A stretch of 64,000 nt of DNA. Source: Symsagittifera roscoffensis (Eukaryota > Xenacoelomorpha > Acoela > Convolutidae). Below the pieces are notes generated by a model that made no database searches, was not told the DNA's origin, and worked only from the letters and a program-made list of their open reading frames with translations. Below, piece after piece: positions 28,301-34,139 of this stretch. How positions within the stretch are numbered: position 1 is the stretch's first letter; the number at the start of each line of letters is the position of its first letter. Where the stretch lies: NCBI RefSeq assembly GCF_963678635.1, contig NC_087071.1, forward strand, positions 39,268,438 to 39,332,437. The letters run 5' to 3'. The position numbers were made by a program, and so were the translations under genes.

Positions 28301-31300
28301 TTTTCACAACATTTGCTTTAGTTGTCTTAGCTTTTTAAAAAGCCGGCTGAATCGAAATTTGCTTTTGATTGGTTTTAATTTTACCGTCTCGATTTGTTAA
28401 AACTTTTTTTTCCTTTTTTGGTGCAATCGTTTTCGGTTTATTTCATATGCAGTTAGTGGCCCTCTAATGTTTGATGACAGAGAAAAGTTTTGGTTTTCGT
28501 GGATACTATTTGATTAGTACTTGTATATTTTCCAATAACGTTCGAACAATTTTGGTTGATTTTCATCTAATTGGCTGTGGGCCTTAATTTGGTCGGCTCA
28601 TTTACCTTATCTTTTGTTTCCTTCAAATTTTTGATTGTGTTTAGATAGTTAAGCCTTTGTCCTCTATTTAAGAATTTGAATGCTAAAATTCAACCCCTCT
28701 TGGAACTCTTTGAAAATTTTTAATAAATTTGAACTTTTTTATTGCGAGTGATGCGAAGCTCAGCTTCGCCTCTGTGTTTTTTTCGTCCAATTTCGAGCGA
28801 CGAAAGCCAGCGAGCAGGCTTATTTATGCTTATTTTAAGCTTTAAAATATCTTTTTATAATTAATTTTAATTTTACTTGAGTAGAATTAGTTTTCAAGAT
28901 TTTAATGCCGTTTTACGAATCAAAAACTTCAAAGTTTAAAAAAATTCTGCAAAAAAATTGGAAAAAAATTGGTTTTTTGAAATTTTTTAAAAATATTTTT
29001 TGTTTTTCTAGTCATTTCCATCAAAAACTGTTGTCCTCTTTGCCTATTTTACTATGATTGTCGAATGTACCTAAATTATAATATTATTCCAGATCAAAAA
29101 AAAATTTGGTAGTTGTTTTTGAAAACTATGATCGAAACGTTCTGTGCTAATTGCTCAGTAACAGGCTATCCTTTTTGAAATCGTATTTAGTGAACAGAGA
29201 ATAATATTATTCATCTCGACAAAAATCAAAACTGAGGAATTAAAATTTGGTTTACCGCATGGATCTTTATCAGGCTCAATTCTAATTCAGTCTCCTATAG
29301 TTTAGATTCCCTTCGTTTTTTTTGTGTTTGTTTTTTTTTCAGGAAAAGTCTTGAAATTTGTTCACCATCAAATTTGGTTTTTCGCGATTCGATTTATGGT
29401 TTCTTTCCAAGTTGATTCATTTCCTTCAGTTCAAGGAATGAAAACTCCACTATCGAACAGCTAAAATGTGAAGGTCACAAAAAACGTGATCGATTTGTAG
29501 TTTCGAAATTGGAATTAAATTTTCAGATTCCCCAATGGAATGAAACATTTATCTAATGATCCATTTTAAAAAAAAAATGTGGGTCTAAAAAAGTGTCAAT
29601 ACTAAATTGTTCTTGAATTTCGAATGTCTTCAAAGCAATATGTTTTAATTTGAAATTCAAAAATTGAACTATGTTGAAGATCACCAAAGTCTTAGACGAA
29701 AATTGTTTGTGTTAAACAGCAAAAAACTTACGTTGAACACTGAAACTAAAACTATGCCTTTTGGTAAAAAGTCAATCGATAAACGCTCAACAGAAACAAC
29801 AATAAATGGCGAAAAATAGACTAAGTTAAGAAATTAAATATCTTGATGATTTTTAGATGACAAATTAACGTTTTAAAAACAAATTAATTATTTTGAAAAA
29901 AAATGAGCCAATAATGACTTTTTTTGGTGACTTGAGATAGTTGTTGACGTTGACCAAAAAACAGCCTTTTTGGCATGTAAAGTTTTCGTTCAGCCCGTTC
30001 TACAATATGTAGTCCTTGTTTACGCATCAACTGATTAAAAAATTTGGAACACCCAGAAATGCTGCCAAAACGCTTTTTAAAAACCTTATGTTACAAAAGA
30101 AATCTCAATCAATTGAAACAAAAAAAACCTAAAAGTTTTACTGTTAGAGAATTGCATAATTATGAGTTGCCGAAGGCTTGTGTGCGAAGTAATACAAAGT
30201 GAAATATACAAACTGAAATTATGCAAAAAATAATTTCCAAGCAAATGCAACAAAAGTTTCAATAAAAAAAAAGTATGGGAAGAGCTGCCCAAGACATTCA
30301 AAGCTTATTTTTAAACACTCGATTGCTGCTAGAAATTGTATGCTCCTCAAAAGTTTGCCTTTCTTAATTTTCATCTGATATTTTTCAGGTATTCGTGATA
30401 ATAATGACATTAATTTTTTTGATTGTTCAGACGTTGTTCAACCCTAATGGGTCTGTGATCAAAGTGTTCATTGTGATGTATGACCTGGAACAGATGCCGC
30501 CCCTTCATCAGACATTCCTCAGGCAGAGAACCTTCCTAGTACCAACTACCCAAAATAACAGCAATGCCTTAGAAAACAACAATAACAACCTGAACACTTC
30601 TTCATCCAGTAATAGCAGGAGGTAAGGTTAATTCTGGAGATAATTAATGTTCGCTTACGTAATTTAGAAAGACCCTTAGATTTGGATGCTTTTACCATGA
30701 AAAAATGAAGTACCATAATTAAAATTAGCGTGACGTCGAGTGGTATACTAATTAGGAGCTTTAGCAATCTTGATTCGGACTCAATTTCAATGCAATTTCA
30801 CTAAGAAATTCTAGAAAAAAACTGAATTTTAATTCATGAACTGTAAATCTGAATGTAGTTTCAAGCAAAGAGACCAAGTTATTGATCTCCTTATTTATAC
30901 GGTATAAGTGATGAGTTTGTACACTTGCGATAAAGAGGGTTATTGCAACCTGGTACTAGACTTTTTCCCCGTAAAGAAGGTTTTTTCACAAAGTTCCGCA
31001 CGTAAAAATATTTTTCGTGTTTTAGCTTGCCTCATCGTAAATTAAACTTCAATGTTGTTTTTCGCGCAGTGTCGCTTTGCGTTTGCGTTGAAACTTTGTT
31101 TCTCCAGCAAAATAAACGCAAAAATTGTTTTAAAAAAATTATCTATATTAAAAAAAATTGAGGCAGAATATTCGGATCTTTTCGCACAAGACTTCTATTT
31201 TACTAAAAATGTTAGCTCTTATAGAAGCTGGACTGAAAAATTAATAAATTCGATATTATCACACCATGCAATTTTCAAGTAGTTTAGCTCTTATCATACT

Positions 31301-32080
31301 TCTTGAATATTAGATACGGTTGTGCAATTCTGATGATAGGCAGGGGCATCTTTCGAGTTGTTACATATTTGTTAGATCAGTCTTGAAAATGTTGTAGCTG
31401 AGAATTAATTGGCACAGGAACATTTTAGCGATGTACATACCATGGTCATTAGTTTCGTAACTACTGAATTGATTGAAATCCTTATGAAATGCAAGATTTG
31501 AAAAGTACTGAAGATTTTTGTCTTTGGTAGTTTGCGTGTCATGTGTGCTAGTAGGTGGCAAGGCGTGGGATCTGGTTCGAACTCTGGACCAGGTGGAGTT
31601 GGTTCTGGCTCGGTGCTCAAGTATCTGTTGCATCTGAGATTCCAGTCAACTTCGAGCAACAAAATATATCTACACACAGACATCAGGTAACCAGTTGACT
31701 TCGTAGTAATTTTTGTTTTAATTTTTTGTTTTAAGAGCCGATTTGTGCTCCCAGACGCTCAAAAATGAGCATGTTCCTTTTTTTTTCATTGTATAAAATG
31801 ATAAATCTTGAATCGAAAACTCGCGTTTTTCTTTGCCAATTCTGGCACTGCTTTGTCCATCTAACCGAACGTTTTAGTTATTGCATTGTATTGATCTGCC
31901 TGTTTTAGATGTATCTTCTCCCGTAGCCAGGGGTATGACTCAGCAACTAACACTGGCTCGGGATCAGGATCCAGTATTGGAAAGGGAAAAGTGGACCAAG
32001 GACTGTTTGGGAACGATTACGAACTAAGAACATTCACCGAAGTGCCTCGAGATCCCCAGTTCTCCCCCTCCCGGCCATAA
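3932..32080 (+). CDS. Atos (atossa/FAM214) homologue, whole spliced gene
   Basis: This span is a gene of 20 recognisable exons encoding roughly 1,500 residues; human ATOSA has about 1,076. Family knowledge: Drosophila Atossa is a nuclear regulator that raises mitochondrial and metabolic gene expression in invading macrophages, and vertebrate ATOSA/B can replace it. Seen here: blocks in the family order, namely an N-terminal block (exons 1-4), a 'NPNTGLPLSSSP' block, a 'NFEESVLNGR...PLGII' block (DUF4210 type), 'TLFNPNGSVIKVFIVMYDL', 'HQTFLRQRTFLVP', 'YLLHLRFQS' and an 'ELRTFTEVPRDPQFSPS' tail. The extra length lies in the Ser/Asn/Gly-rich middle. Splice phases agree at all junctions except around exons 3-5, where a small exon is probably missing. 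Introns are full of transposable elements. The homology call is strong; function in this organism is inferred. Confidence 0.93.
4384..4631 (+). CDS. Atos exon 2
   Basis: Acceptor GTGTTTTAG|TGT and donor CACAG|GTGAAT; 248 nt, phase 0 to 2. It encodes 'LESKAPLVVEVWIVAEC' and 'GVLMEVWTFHKIQH', which line up with the conserved 'P-x-x-VE...C' and 'LLLERW' motifs of the ATOS N-terminal domain. Confidence 0.88.
4971..5192 (+). CDS. Atos exon 3
   Basis: Acceptor ATTTTTTAAG|G and donor TACAG|GTAGAA; 222 nt, phase 2 to 2. A Ser/Thr/Gly-rich stretch is followed by 'LLQAIQSHLSFSQLASWL' and 'LGPLNIHYR', the counterpart of the 'AVRSFVFFSQLSAWL...NILYR' block of human ATOSA. The 98-codon frame on the opposite strand is a shadow. 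Confidence 0.88.
5335..5423 (+). CDS. Atos exon 4 (5' junction unresolved)
   Basis: A long T-tract ending TTTTCAG at 5334 precedes 'SEIEFFPGKIGKSVYILS' and '...STNFVCT', followed by donor ACT|GTAAGC. It resembles the human 'HVFPVPN...ALKVSVQSL...YPVLTC' segment. Its frame needs one nucleotide from the previous exon, but exon 3 supplies two, so a small exon of length 3n+2 probably lies between. A 17-nt candidate is 5226-5242. The 3' end is also uncertain because exon 5 does not accept phase 0. Confidence 0.6.
5424..6546. other. Atos intron with a foldback element
   Basis: The interval is mostly the large inverted repeat at 5608-6064. After it come T-rich DNA, a copy of the dispersed 'gcgaagc' hairpin motif (about 6160-6187) and short repeats of 'taatcgtagtgaag' (6393-6460). 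A missing small Atos exon may also lie here. Confidence 0.5.
5608..6064. mobile_element. Foldback element, about 220-bp arms
   Basis: Left arm 5608-5822 and right arm 5840-6064 are imperfect inverted copies around a short centre near 5831. For example, 'ttcttaaaccgac' in the left arm faces 'gtcggtttaagaa' in the right, and 'cctgatttattt' faces 'aaataaatcagg'. No coding capacity. It is a MITE-like or foldback insertion; terminal duplications are not clear. Confidence 0.8.
6547..6892 (+). CDS. Atos exon 5 (5' end uncertain)
   Basis: The open frame reads '...ICAGGDVLSPSSKLSERS' through '...DNVDSDI' to donor CATCAG|GTGAAA, phase 2. Two acceptors fit: TTTTCAG at 6546 (start 6547) or AATAG at 6586 (start 6587). 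Neither joins exon 4 in phase as drawn. Ser/Thr/Pro-rich and poorly conserved, as expected for this part of the family. Confidence 0.72.
7045..7726 (+). CDS. Atos exon 6
   Basis: Acceptor GGTTTTTAG|G and donor CAACAT|GTGAGC; 682 nt, phase 2 to 0, joining exon 5 exactly. It encodes a charged, low-complexity segment with many Ser, Lys and Glu residues, including 'RFRCRGASPSPPRTSES' and 'RRSRSVSNSSLSDGDDY'. Probably disordered. A 193-codon frame on the - strand here is a shadow. Confidence 0.85.
7945..8162 (+). CDS. Atos exon 7
   Basis: Acceptor TTGCTTTAG|AAA and donor ACCAG|GTAAGT; 218 nt, phase 0 to 2. The reading frame is 'KSELPSLEPDVKEEKEDDY', a Ser run, then 'WRDPAILVSTMEDRVVT'. It has no ATG near its start, so a frame-only scan picks the wrong frame here; the phase match on both sides supports this one. 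Confidence 0.85.
8369..8688 (+). CDS. Atos exon 8
   Basis: Acceptor ACATTTGTAG|T and donor GCTACAG|GTACAC; 320 nt, phase 2 to 1. It encodes 'VVPDDWDLDVESNLDKV', a Gln/Asn-rich part and 'MADPLSSPLGPGPLLTSL'. The acidic-hydrophobic 'DDWDLDVESNL' could serve as a short activation motif; that is inference only. Confidence 0.85.
8785..9280 (+). CDS. Atos exon 9
   Basis: Acceptor TTGTTTAG|GA and donor AACAC|GTGAGT; 496 nt, phase 1 to 2. It starts 'GVFIDCDSVFDSDSQNPSV' with an acidic run, has a predicted helix 'VMSLKDLFARIKSSS', and ends Asn/Gln-rich. It is followed by a 6.2-kb intron. Confidence 0.85.
9407..9759 (+). mobile_element. hAT-type MITE with 8-bp target duplication
   Basis: The element proper is 9415-9751 (337 bp). 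It starts 'caggggcggat' and ends 'atccgcccctg', a perfect 11-bp terminal inverted repeat, and is flanked on both sides by 'tatcctag' (9407-9414 and 9752-9759). 8-bp duplications and such termini are the hAT pattern. The inside is non-coding with G- and C-runs. Related copies lie at 24340-24693, 25921-26260 and 32736-33010. Confidence 0.95.
9760..11435. other. Atos intron 9, left part: dispersed repeat modules
   Basis: AT-rich DNA with modules shared with other intronic sites: one near 10225-10400 (also 27230-27440, 29385-29600), one near 10600-10770 (also 20838-21030, 27783-27990) and one near 11125-11280 (also 28736-29180). Nothing in it looks coding. Confidence 0.6.
10895..10985 (-). ncRNA. 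tRNA-like sequence (SINE head or tRNA relic)
   Basis: On the - strand 'cctcaattgatagagcgg' (10982-10965) resembles a tRNA A box/D arm and 'ggttcgaatcc' (10910-10900) is a consensus B box/T loop. The 54-nt spacing is longer than in an intronless tRNA and I cannot fold a full acceptor stem, so a SINE head or pseudogene is more likely than a working tRNA. Confidence 0.45.
11436..13480. repeat. 187-bp satellite array, 11 units
   Basis: Units start at 11436, 11623, 11810, 11997, 12184, 12371, 12558, 12745, 12932, 13119 and 13306, each with 'cttcgtttcttt'. The spacing is exactly 187 bp. The last unit is cut near 13480. Units 5-6 and 7-8 share paired variants ('gatctttttt' then 'ataattgtggg'), a dimer duplicated as a 374-bp block. 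The array lies inside an Atos intron. Confidence 0.97.
13481..14245. other. Atos intron 9, middle
   Basis: Unique AT-rich DNA between the satellite and the SINE-like module. The small frames here have no support. Confidence 0.4.
14246..15240. repeat. Dispersed repeat with tRNA-like core
   Basis: It begins 'cttgcgataagcaagggt' and continues with a tRNA-like block (about 14356-14433) and T-rich sequence. The same order recurs at 28000-28690, with short end pieces at 30925-30980 and 40130-40190. Likely a SINE-containing non-autonomous element. Confidence 0.65.
15526..15729 (+). CDS. Atos exon 10
   Basis: A TA-microsatellite and T-tract end in TTTTTTCAG at 15525; donor CAAAT|GTGAGA; 204 nt, phase 2 to 2. 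It encodes the basic 'KEKRVKKKKKREQRRDRS' (possible nuclear localisation signal) and a Ser/Gly-rich part. The phase matches exon 9 across the 6.2-kb intron. Confidence 0.82.
15730..16187. other. Atos intron 10
   Basis: AT-rich DNA with no repeat or conserved element that I recognise. Confidence 0.4.
16188..16258 (+). CDS. Atos exon 11 (tentative)
   Basis: A 71-nt segment with acceptor CTCTGCTAG|T and donor GGGGGA|GTTAGT encodes 'LSLPLSLSRCPPASQRFF...'. Supported because it joins exon 10 (phase 2) and exon 12 (phase 1) in frame; the alternative acceptor at 16165 gives stops. The sequence is not clearly conserved. Confidence 0.6.
16259..16640. other. Atos intron 11
   Basis: AT-rich DNA with TA-rich runs ('tactactttttactactc' style) and nothing further to annotate. 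Confidence 0.4.
16641..16783 (+). CDS. Atos exon 12 ('NPNTGLPLSSSP' block)
   Basis: Acceptor TTTGTTTTAG|GT and donor AGTCCA|GTTAGT; 143 nt, phase 1 to 0. It encodes 'GGILADPSVVVMKRAF' and 'MGFNPNTGLPLSSSP', the counterpart of 'FHPQTGLPLLSSP' in human ATOSA. Confidence 0.92.
17180..19260 (-). pseudogene. Decayed LINE (endonuclease + reverse transcriptase)
   Basis: A non-LTR retrotransposon lies on the - strand inside the Atos intron. From its 5' side (right): an endonuclease piece around 'EILIPLGEWNGN' (about 19060-19110), RT pieces 'PSGIVVEMLKAFRDFGVEL' (about 18330-18410), 'AFVDFERAYDRAPRQ' (about 18010-18065), 'HADDL' active-site region (17769-17783) and a C-terminal 'VQMIRWICGV' (about 17320-17350). 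Frames change many times and stops are frequent, so it is dead. A local duplication repeats the 'catgcggatgac' active-site stretch (17738-17783). The type matches the widespread endonuclease/RT family of aquatic invertebrates; the exact clade is not assigned. Confidence 0.88.
19261..20835. other. Atos intron 12, after the LINE
   Basis: AT-rich DNA without recognisable coding or repeat structure. Several small frames (e.g. 19314-19649) have no support. Confidence 0.4.
20836..21500. repeat. Dispersed repeat modules
   Basis: Contains the 'cgaccattcgaaatggggagg ... gtcatgattcgaac' module (20838-21030), a 'ttcgagcgaataaag' module (about 21050-21090) and a 'gctacttgcacagcaacc' module (about 21405-21450). 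All three recur elsewhere in the window (for example 27783-29180). Confidence 0.6.
22243..22315 (+). ncRNA. tRNA-like sequence
   Basis: 'gcgtggttaatgtg' (22251-22264) resembles an A box and 'agattcgaatccgacac' (22289-22305) a B box with its T stem. The spacing fits a tRNA body, but I could not pair a full acceptor stem. Likely a tRNA relic or SINE head in the Atos intron. Confidence 0.45.
22530..22645 (+). CDS. Atos exon 13
   Basis: Acceptor TGTGTTCAG|GTT and donor AAAGG|GTAAAT; 116 nt, phase 0 to 2. It encodes 'VAFRRMSKSISFHSKDVL', which continues the conserved block as human 'PVPQRKTQSG' does after 'LLSS'. The phase match across a 5.7-kb intron supports it. Confidence 0.88.
22794..22857. 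repeat. Hairpin with about 28-bp arms
   Basis: 'ttctcaatatta...taggttgaac' (22794-22823) faces 'gttcaaccta...tattgagaa' (22832-22857) across an 8-nt loop. The right arm is followed by a second direct copy of 'atatttgatattgagaa'. Intronic. Confidence 0.75.
23104..23232 (+). CDS. Atos exon 14
   Basis: Acceptor TTTTAACAG|A and donor ACCCAG|GTAAGT; 129 nt, phase 2 to 2. It encodes 'LMPPSLASSNCDSCGCRDSS' and '...PPLNTLSRP'. The Ser/Pro- and Cys-rich linker precedes the DUF4210-type block. Confidence 0.87.
23233..23920. other. Atos intron 14
   Basis: AT-rich DNA with no repeat or conserved element that I recognise. Confidence 0.4.
23921..24050 (+). CDS. Atos exon 15 (start of DUF4210-type block)
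   Basis: Acceptor TTTTGTGTAG|G and donor ATACAG|GTATAA; 130 nt, phase 2 to 0. A Ser run leads into 'SLVVNFEESVLNGRMEPLGI', almost the same as human 'SLLGNFEESVLNYRFDPLGI'. Confidence 0.96.
24340..24693 (-). mobile_element. hAT-type MITE, reversed, one end missing
   Basis: The right end is 'ctcgagaaaatcctagatccgcccctg', the inverse of the 9415 element's left end. The inside also matches that copy in reverse ('ggcgcctg' and 'ccctaaaatttttctaaaggc' stretches). The left terminal repeat is absent, so no target duplication can be tested. Confidence 0.8.
24850..24966 (+). CDS. Atos exon 16
   Basis: Acceptor TTTTTTGCAG|G and donor TATTTT|GTAAGA; 117 nt, phase 0 to 0. It encodes 'GFKADIGAAGAKFCPSHISV' and 'YYHLSDDGSPSPYF', matching human 'GFTAEVGASGAFCPTHL...FYSVSDDNAPSPY'. 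Confidence 0.96.
24967..25920. other. Atos intron 16, left part
   Basis: AT-rich DNA. The 'gtgctacttgcaaaccaaccagctatc' piece (about 25488-25515) belongs to the dispersed family seen at 21405 and 29140. Otherwise empty. Confidence 0.45.
25913..26268 (+). mobile_element. Diverged hAT-type MITE with 8-bp target duplication
   Basis: The element proper is 25921-26260. It starts 'cagtggctcgcgcagt' and ends 'ggcacgctactg'. Flanks are 'ggttggta' (25913-25920) and 'tgttggta' (26261-26268), 7 of 8 identical. The inside shares 'ggcgcctttagaaaa', 'tcagccaaaaatgga' and 'gcgctccccct' with the 9415 element, so it is an older relative. Confidence 0.88.
26526..26678 (+). CDS. Atos exon 17
   Basis: Acceptor AAATAG|GGC and donor CAAGTG|GTTAGT; 153 nt, phase 0 to 0. 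'GYISLQNVGL' matches human 'GVITLESLG', and 'GHRVPRKGQIQV' matches 'GYRVPPSGTIQV'. Between them lies an inserted Asn/Ser/Arg/Gly-rich stretch of about 25 residues not present in vertebrates. Confidence 0.95.
26679..27229. other. Atos intron 17, left end
   Basis: AT-rich DNA with one LINE fragment at 27053-27140; otherwise nothing recognised. Confidence 0.4.
27053..27140 (-). pseudogene. LINE reverse transcriptase fragment
   Basis: The - strand reads 'GTFIDLKKAFNTVEHGF', the first RT active-site block of jockey/CR1-like LINEs (F-x-D-L-x-K-A-F-D-T-V). Only about 30 codons remain. Confidence 0.75.
27576..27662. repeat. Hairpin with about 41-bp arms
   Basis: 27576-27617 and 27621-27662 pair with few mismatches around 'atg' ('aacctaatttctt...gcaatag' against 'ctattg...aaattaggtt'). 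A tiny palindromic insertion inside the composite repeat. Confidence 0.85.
27687..27735 (+). pseudogene. Second LINE RT fragment, opposite strand
   Basis: The + strand reads F-V-D-L-stop-R-S-F-N-T-V-D-Y-G, again the first RT block, in the opposite direction to the 27053-27140 piece. The two lie about 600 bp apart in inverted orientation. Confidence 0.6.
28116..28193 (+). ncRNA. tRNA-like core of the dispersed repeat
   Basis: 'gcctggaggtaac' (A-box position), 'cgcctggaaaggc' (anticodon-arm-like) and 'gggtttgaatctggccaggacc' (B box and 3' acceptor) follow in tRNA order, then T8. The second copy is 14356-14433, where the B box is decayed. Fits a tRNA-derived SINE promoter. Confidence 0.55.
29181..30430. 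other. Atos intron 17, right end
   Basis: A copy of the 'aaggaatgaaaactcc...' module lies at about 29385-29600; the rest is AT-rich DNA with no feature. Confidence 0.45.
30431..30621 (+). CDS. Atos exon 18
   Basis: Acceptor GATTGTTCAG|ACG and donor AGGAG|GTAAGG; 191 nt, phase 0 to 2. It encodes 'TLFNPNGSVIKVFIVMYDL' and 'MPPLHQTFLRQRTFLVP', nearly identical to human ATOSA. An Asn/Ser run follows where vertebrates have a Lys/Glu linker. Confidence 0.97.
30622..31530. other. Atos intron 18
   Basis: Holds a short end piece of the dispersed family ('cacttgcgataaagagggttattgcaa', about 30925-30980). The 76-codon frame at 31052-31282 has no supporting similarity. Confidence 0.45.
31531..31686 (+). 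CDS. Atos exon 19
   Basis: Acceptor TCTTTGGTAG|T and donor CATCAG|GTAACC; 156 nt, phase 2 to 2. A Gly/Ser-rich lead is followed by 'VLKYLLHLRFQSTSSNKIYL' and 'HTDIR', matching human 'LLRYLIHLRFQSSKSGKIYLHRDVR'. Confidence 0.97.
31909..32080 (+). CDS. Atos exon 20 (stop codon)
   Basis: Acceptor CTGTTTTAG|A; stop TAA at 32078-32080; 172 nt. It encodes 'IFSRSQGYDSATNTGSGSGS' and 'YELRTFTEVPRDPQFSPSRP', the family's C-terminal signature (human 'LFSRKS', 'ELKSYTESPTNPQFSPR'). Confidence 0.97.
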
Positions 32081-32520
32081 GTTCAAAGGGTGGGAGAGAG
32101 TTTGTTGTCGTTGAATTGGATGGCAGTTTAAATCAGAAAAAATAATCGATCCAAAGATCGTTTCGGAATCAAAGATTGCTGTATTTCTATCCTCAGCTGT
32201 CAACTATATTTATCGTCATCCGAATTTCAAAGAAGGTCACTTTTCGAATAGATGATTCGTTTAACGATCGAAGACTAGCGAACACTTTTTCAACATACAA
32301 GCAGTGTCAGCGGTTCAGCTGGATGACATAATCGACTTAAAGGGAAAAAAATTTAAAAAACTTACAAATTTAATGGTGCAAACTATTCTCATTCATTTCA
32401 ATATTATTGGTGCGAATACTTGAATTCAATTGTAATTTTACTGTAGGTTAATTAAGCAGCTATATTAGTAAATTCTTAAATTGTTTAAATTAGTCTTAAT
32501 AAAGCGGGTATAGTTGTACT
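32081..32520 (+). other. Atos 3' UTR (inferred)
   Basis: Non-coding sequence after the stop codon, up to about 20 nt beyond the AATAAA at 32498-32503. The extent is inferred from that signal only. Confidence 0.55.
32498..32503 (+). terminator. Polyadenylation signal AATAAA
   Basis: Canonical hexamer about 420 nt after the Atos stop codon, the first good candidate downstream on the + strand. Confidence 0.65.
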
Positions 32521-32735
32521 GCACGTTAATACCGTATTACTTGGATTAGAATACATTTTCTAAAATAGTCTTTATGATCCAAAAAGTAACTGGCTACTGC
32601 GCAAACAGAACTAAATGCTGCGAAGTAAGTAATTTGTCAAAAATAGATGAAAAATTAAATTAGTTCACATTCGAAAAAGCGATGTCACTTATTCATCTTG
32701 TTTAAGAGTCACTGAACGAATTCAGGACTCTTAAA

Positions 32736-33010
32736 CAGGGGCGGTTCTAGGATTTTCTCGAGGGGCGGGGGGGATCGGCGGATTTTCGAAAATTTTGACG
32801 ACCTTTTTTTTGGTCGACCAAATTGATTTTTCCAAGCTCTCCTTAAGTACTAAAAAGACGCTGTTTTGGCCAAATTTTCTGCGCAGCAGCCAAATCTTTG
32901 AAAAAACAGGTCAAAAAAGCCGTTTTTGGGCACTTTTTGGAAAATTTTGACAAAAAAATCGTTTTTTTTTTGCGCGCTGCCCCTTAAAGTTAGTATATAT
33001 TGGCGCCAAA
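32736..33010 (+). mobile_element. hAT-type MITE, right end lost
   Basis: It starts 'caggggcggttctaggattttctcgaggggcgg', like the 9415 element, and shares its inner 'gccgtttttgggcactttttg' and 'tagtatatattggcgcc'. It breaks off near 33010 beside the next palindrome, so the right terminus is missing. Confidence 0.8.
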
Positions 33011-33028
33011 GTATATATAGTATATATT

Positions 33029-33240
33029 ACCGAAACTGATCATGTGACAGATCATAGCTAAAAGTTAGTTGGAAAAAGAGTCAATGAAAGTAAGGAAACT
33101 TACCTAATTTTGAAATGCTGATTCTTTACTTTGAAATTCGAAAGATGAAAATGTTTCAAAATTAGTTAAGTTTCCTTGCTTTCATTGACTCTTTTTCCAT
33201 CTGTCTTTTAGCTATGATCTGTCACATGGTCAGTTTCGGT
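33029..33240. mobile_element. Palindromic MITE, about 100-bp arms
   Basis: The outer 36 bases at each end ('accgaaactgatcatgtgac...' and its complement ending '...cagtttcggt' at 33240) differ at one site. The arms continue inward to about 33130. No coding sequence. It sits directly against the broken end of the hAT-type MITE. Confidence 0.9.
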
Positions 33241-33462
33241 GAAGCTGGGGGAGGGGGTTGGTTGGACGTAGGATTGGGTAATAGTTAGAATTGGAGGGAC
33301 TCACCGTTGCTGAACCACTACAAGCCCCCTAAGTCGCACGCGTTGGGGTCGAATTGAACGGTAGGAAATGACGGGGCAGCGTAAAAAAGAGGAAGGAGGG
33401 GTGGTAAACGTGGTTGTCAAAAGTTATTGCTTGGGTGCGAGTTATGCAGATAGCTGCAAAAG

Positions 33463-34120
33463 TACAGTGTTGATTTAAATTATCCGGACAAACGAACAAA
33501 ACTTGAATTTTCAAACGCGTTTTTCTCAAATTGGGTTAAGATTAGACAAAAAGTGAAAAGAACAAAAGTTGCTTGGAATTTCAACAGAATTAATCTGGTG
33601 CCATTTTTTCTCCGAAATTCTCAACAAAAATTTTACCCCAAAAATGGGTCTTTTTGGCTTTTTTCAATTAATCAAAAATAACGCTGAAACTACTTAGTTA
33701 ATTGATAAGAAAATTATATCACAGGAAACCTTTTACGCAGTTCAACAAAGTATAAGATGGGTTAAATCTCCAAAAACCAGTATAAGAGAAAAAAATTTTA
33801 AGAGAGCAAATTTTTGGAGAATTAACCTTAAACTTTGTTGAACTGCGTAAGAGGCTTCCTGGGATATAATTTTCTTATCAATTAACAAAGTAGTTTCAGC
33901 GTAATTCTTGATTAATTGAAAAAAGCCAAAATGACCCATTTTTGGGGTAAAATTTTTGTTGAGAATTTCGGAGAAAAAGTGGCACCATATTAATTCTGGT
34001 GAAATTGTAAGCAACTTTTGTTCTCTTCTTTTTTGTCTAATCTTAAACCAATTTAAGAAAAACGCGTTTGAAAATTCAAGTTTTGTTCATTTTGTCCGGA
34101 TAATAGAAATCAGCTCTGTA
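33463..34120. mobile_element. Tc1/mariner-type MITE with TA target site
   Basis: The element proper, 33465-34118, begins 'cagtgttgatttaaattatc' and ends with the inverse of 'cagagctgatttctattatc'. It is flanked by TA on both sides (33463-33464, 34119-34120). The arms are about 290 bp and largely complementary. TA flanks and 'tatccggac' in the ends are typical of Tc1/mariner relatives. Non-coding. Confidence 0.88.
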
Positions 34121-34139
34121 GTGTTGAAATTGCTATTTC

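Larger units (their letters stand above)
27230..29180. repeat. Composite dispersed repeat, fullest copy in the window
   Basis: Modules occur in the order: 'aaaaggaaggtaaactc' block (27230-27440), 'cgaccattgaaaatgaagagg ... gtcgtgattcgaac' block (27783-27990), 'cttgcaatcagcaag' plus tRNA-like block (28000-28690), 'gcgaagctcagcttcgc' hairpin and 'ttcgagcgacgaaagc' (28741-28830), and 'gtgctaattgctcagtaacaggc' (29140-29170). Each module recurs alone or in pairs elsewhere in the window. No long ORF. Probably a non-autonomous, non-LTR or SINE-composite family. Confidence 0.6.
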
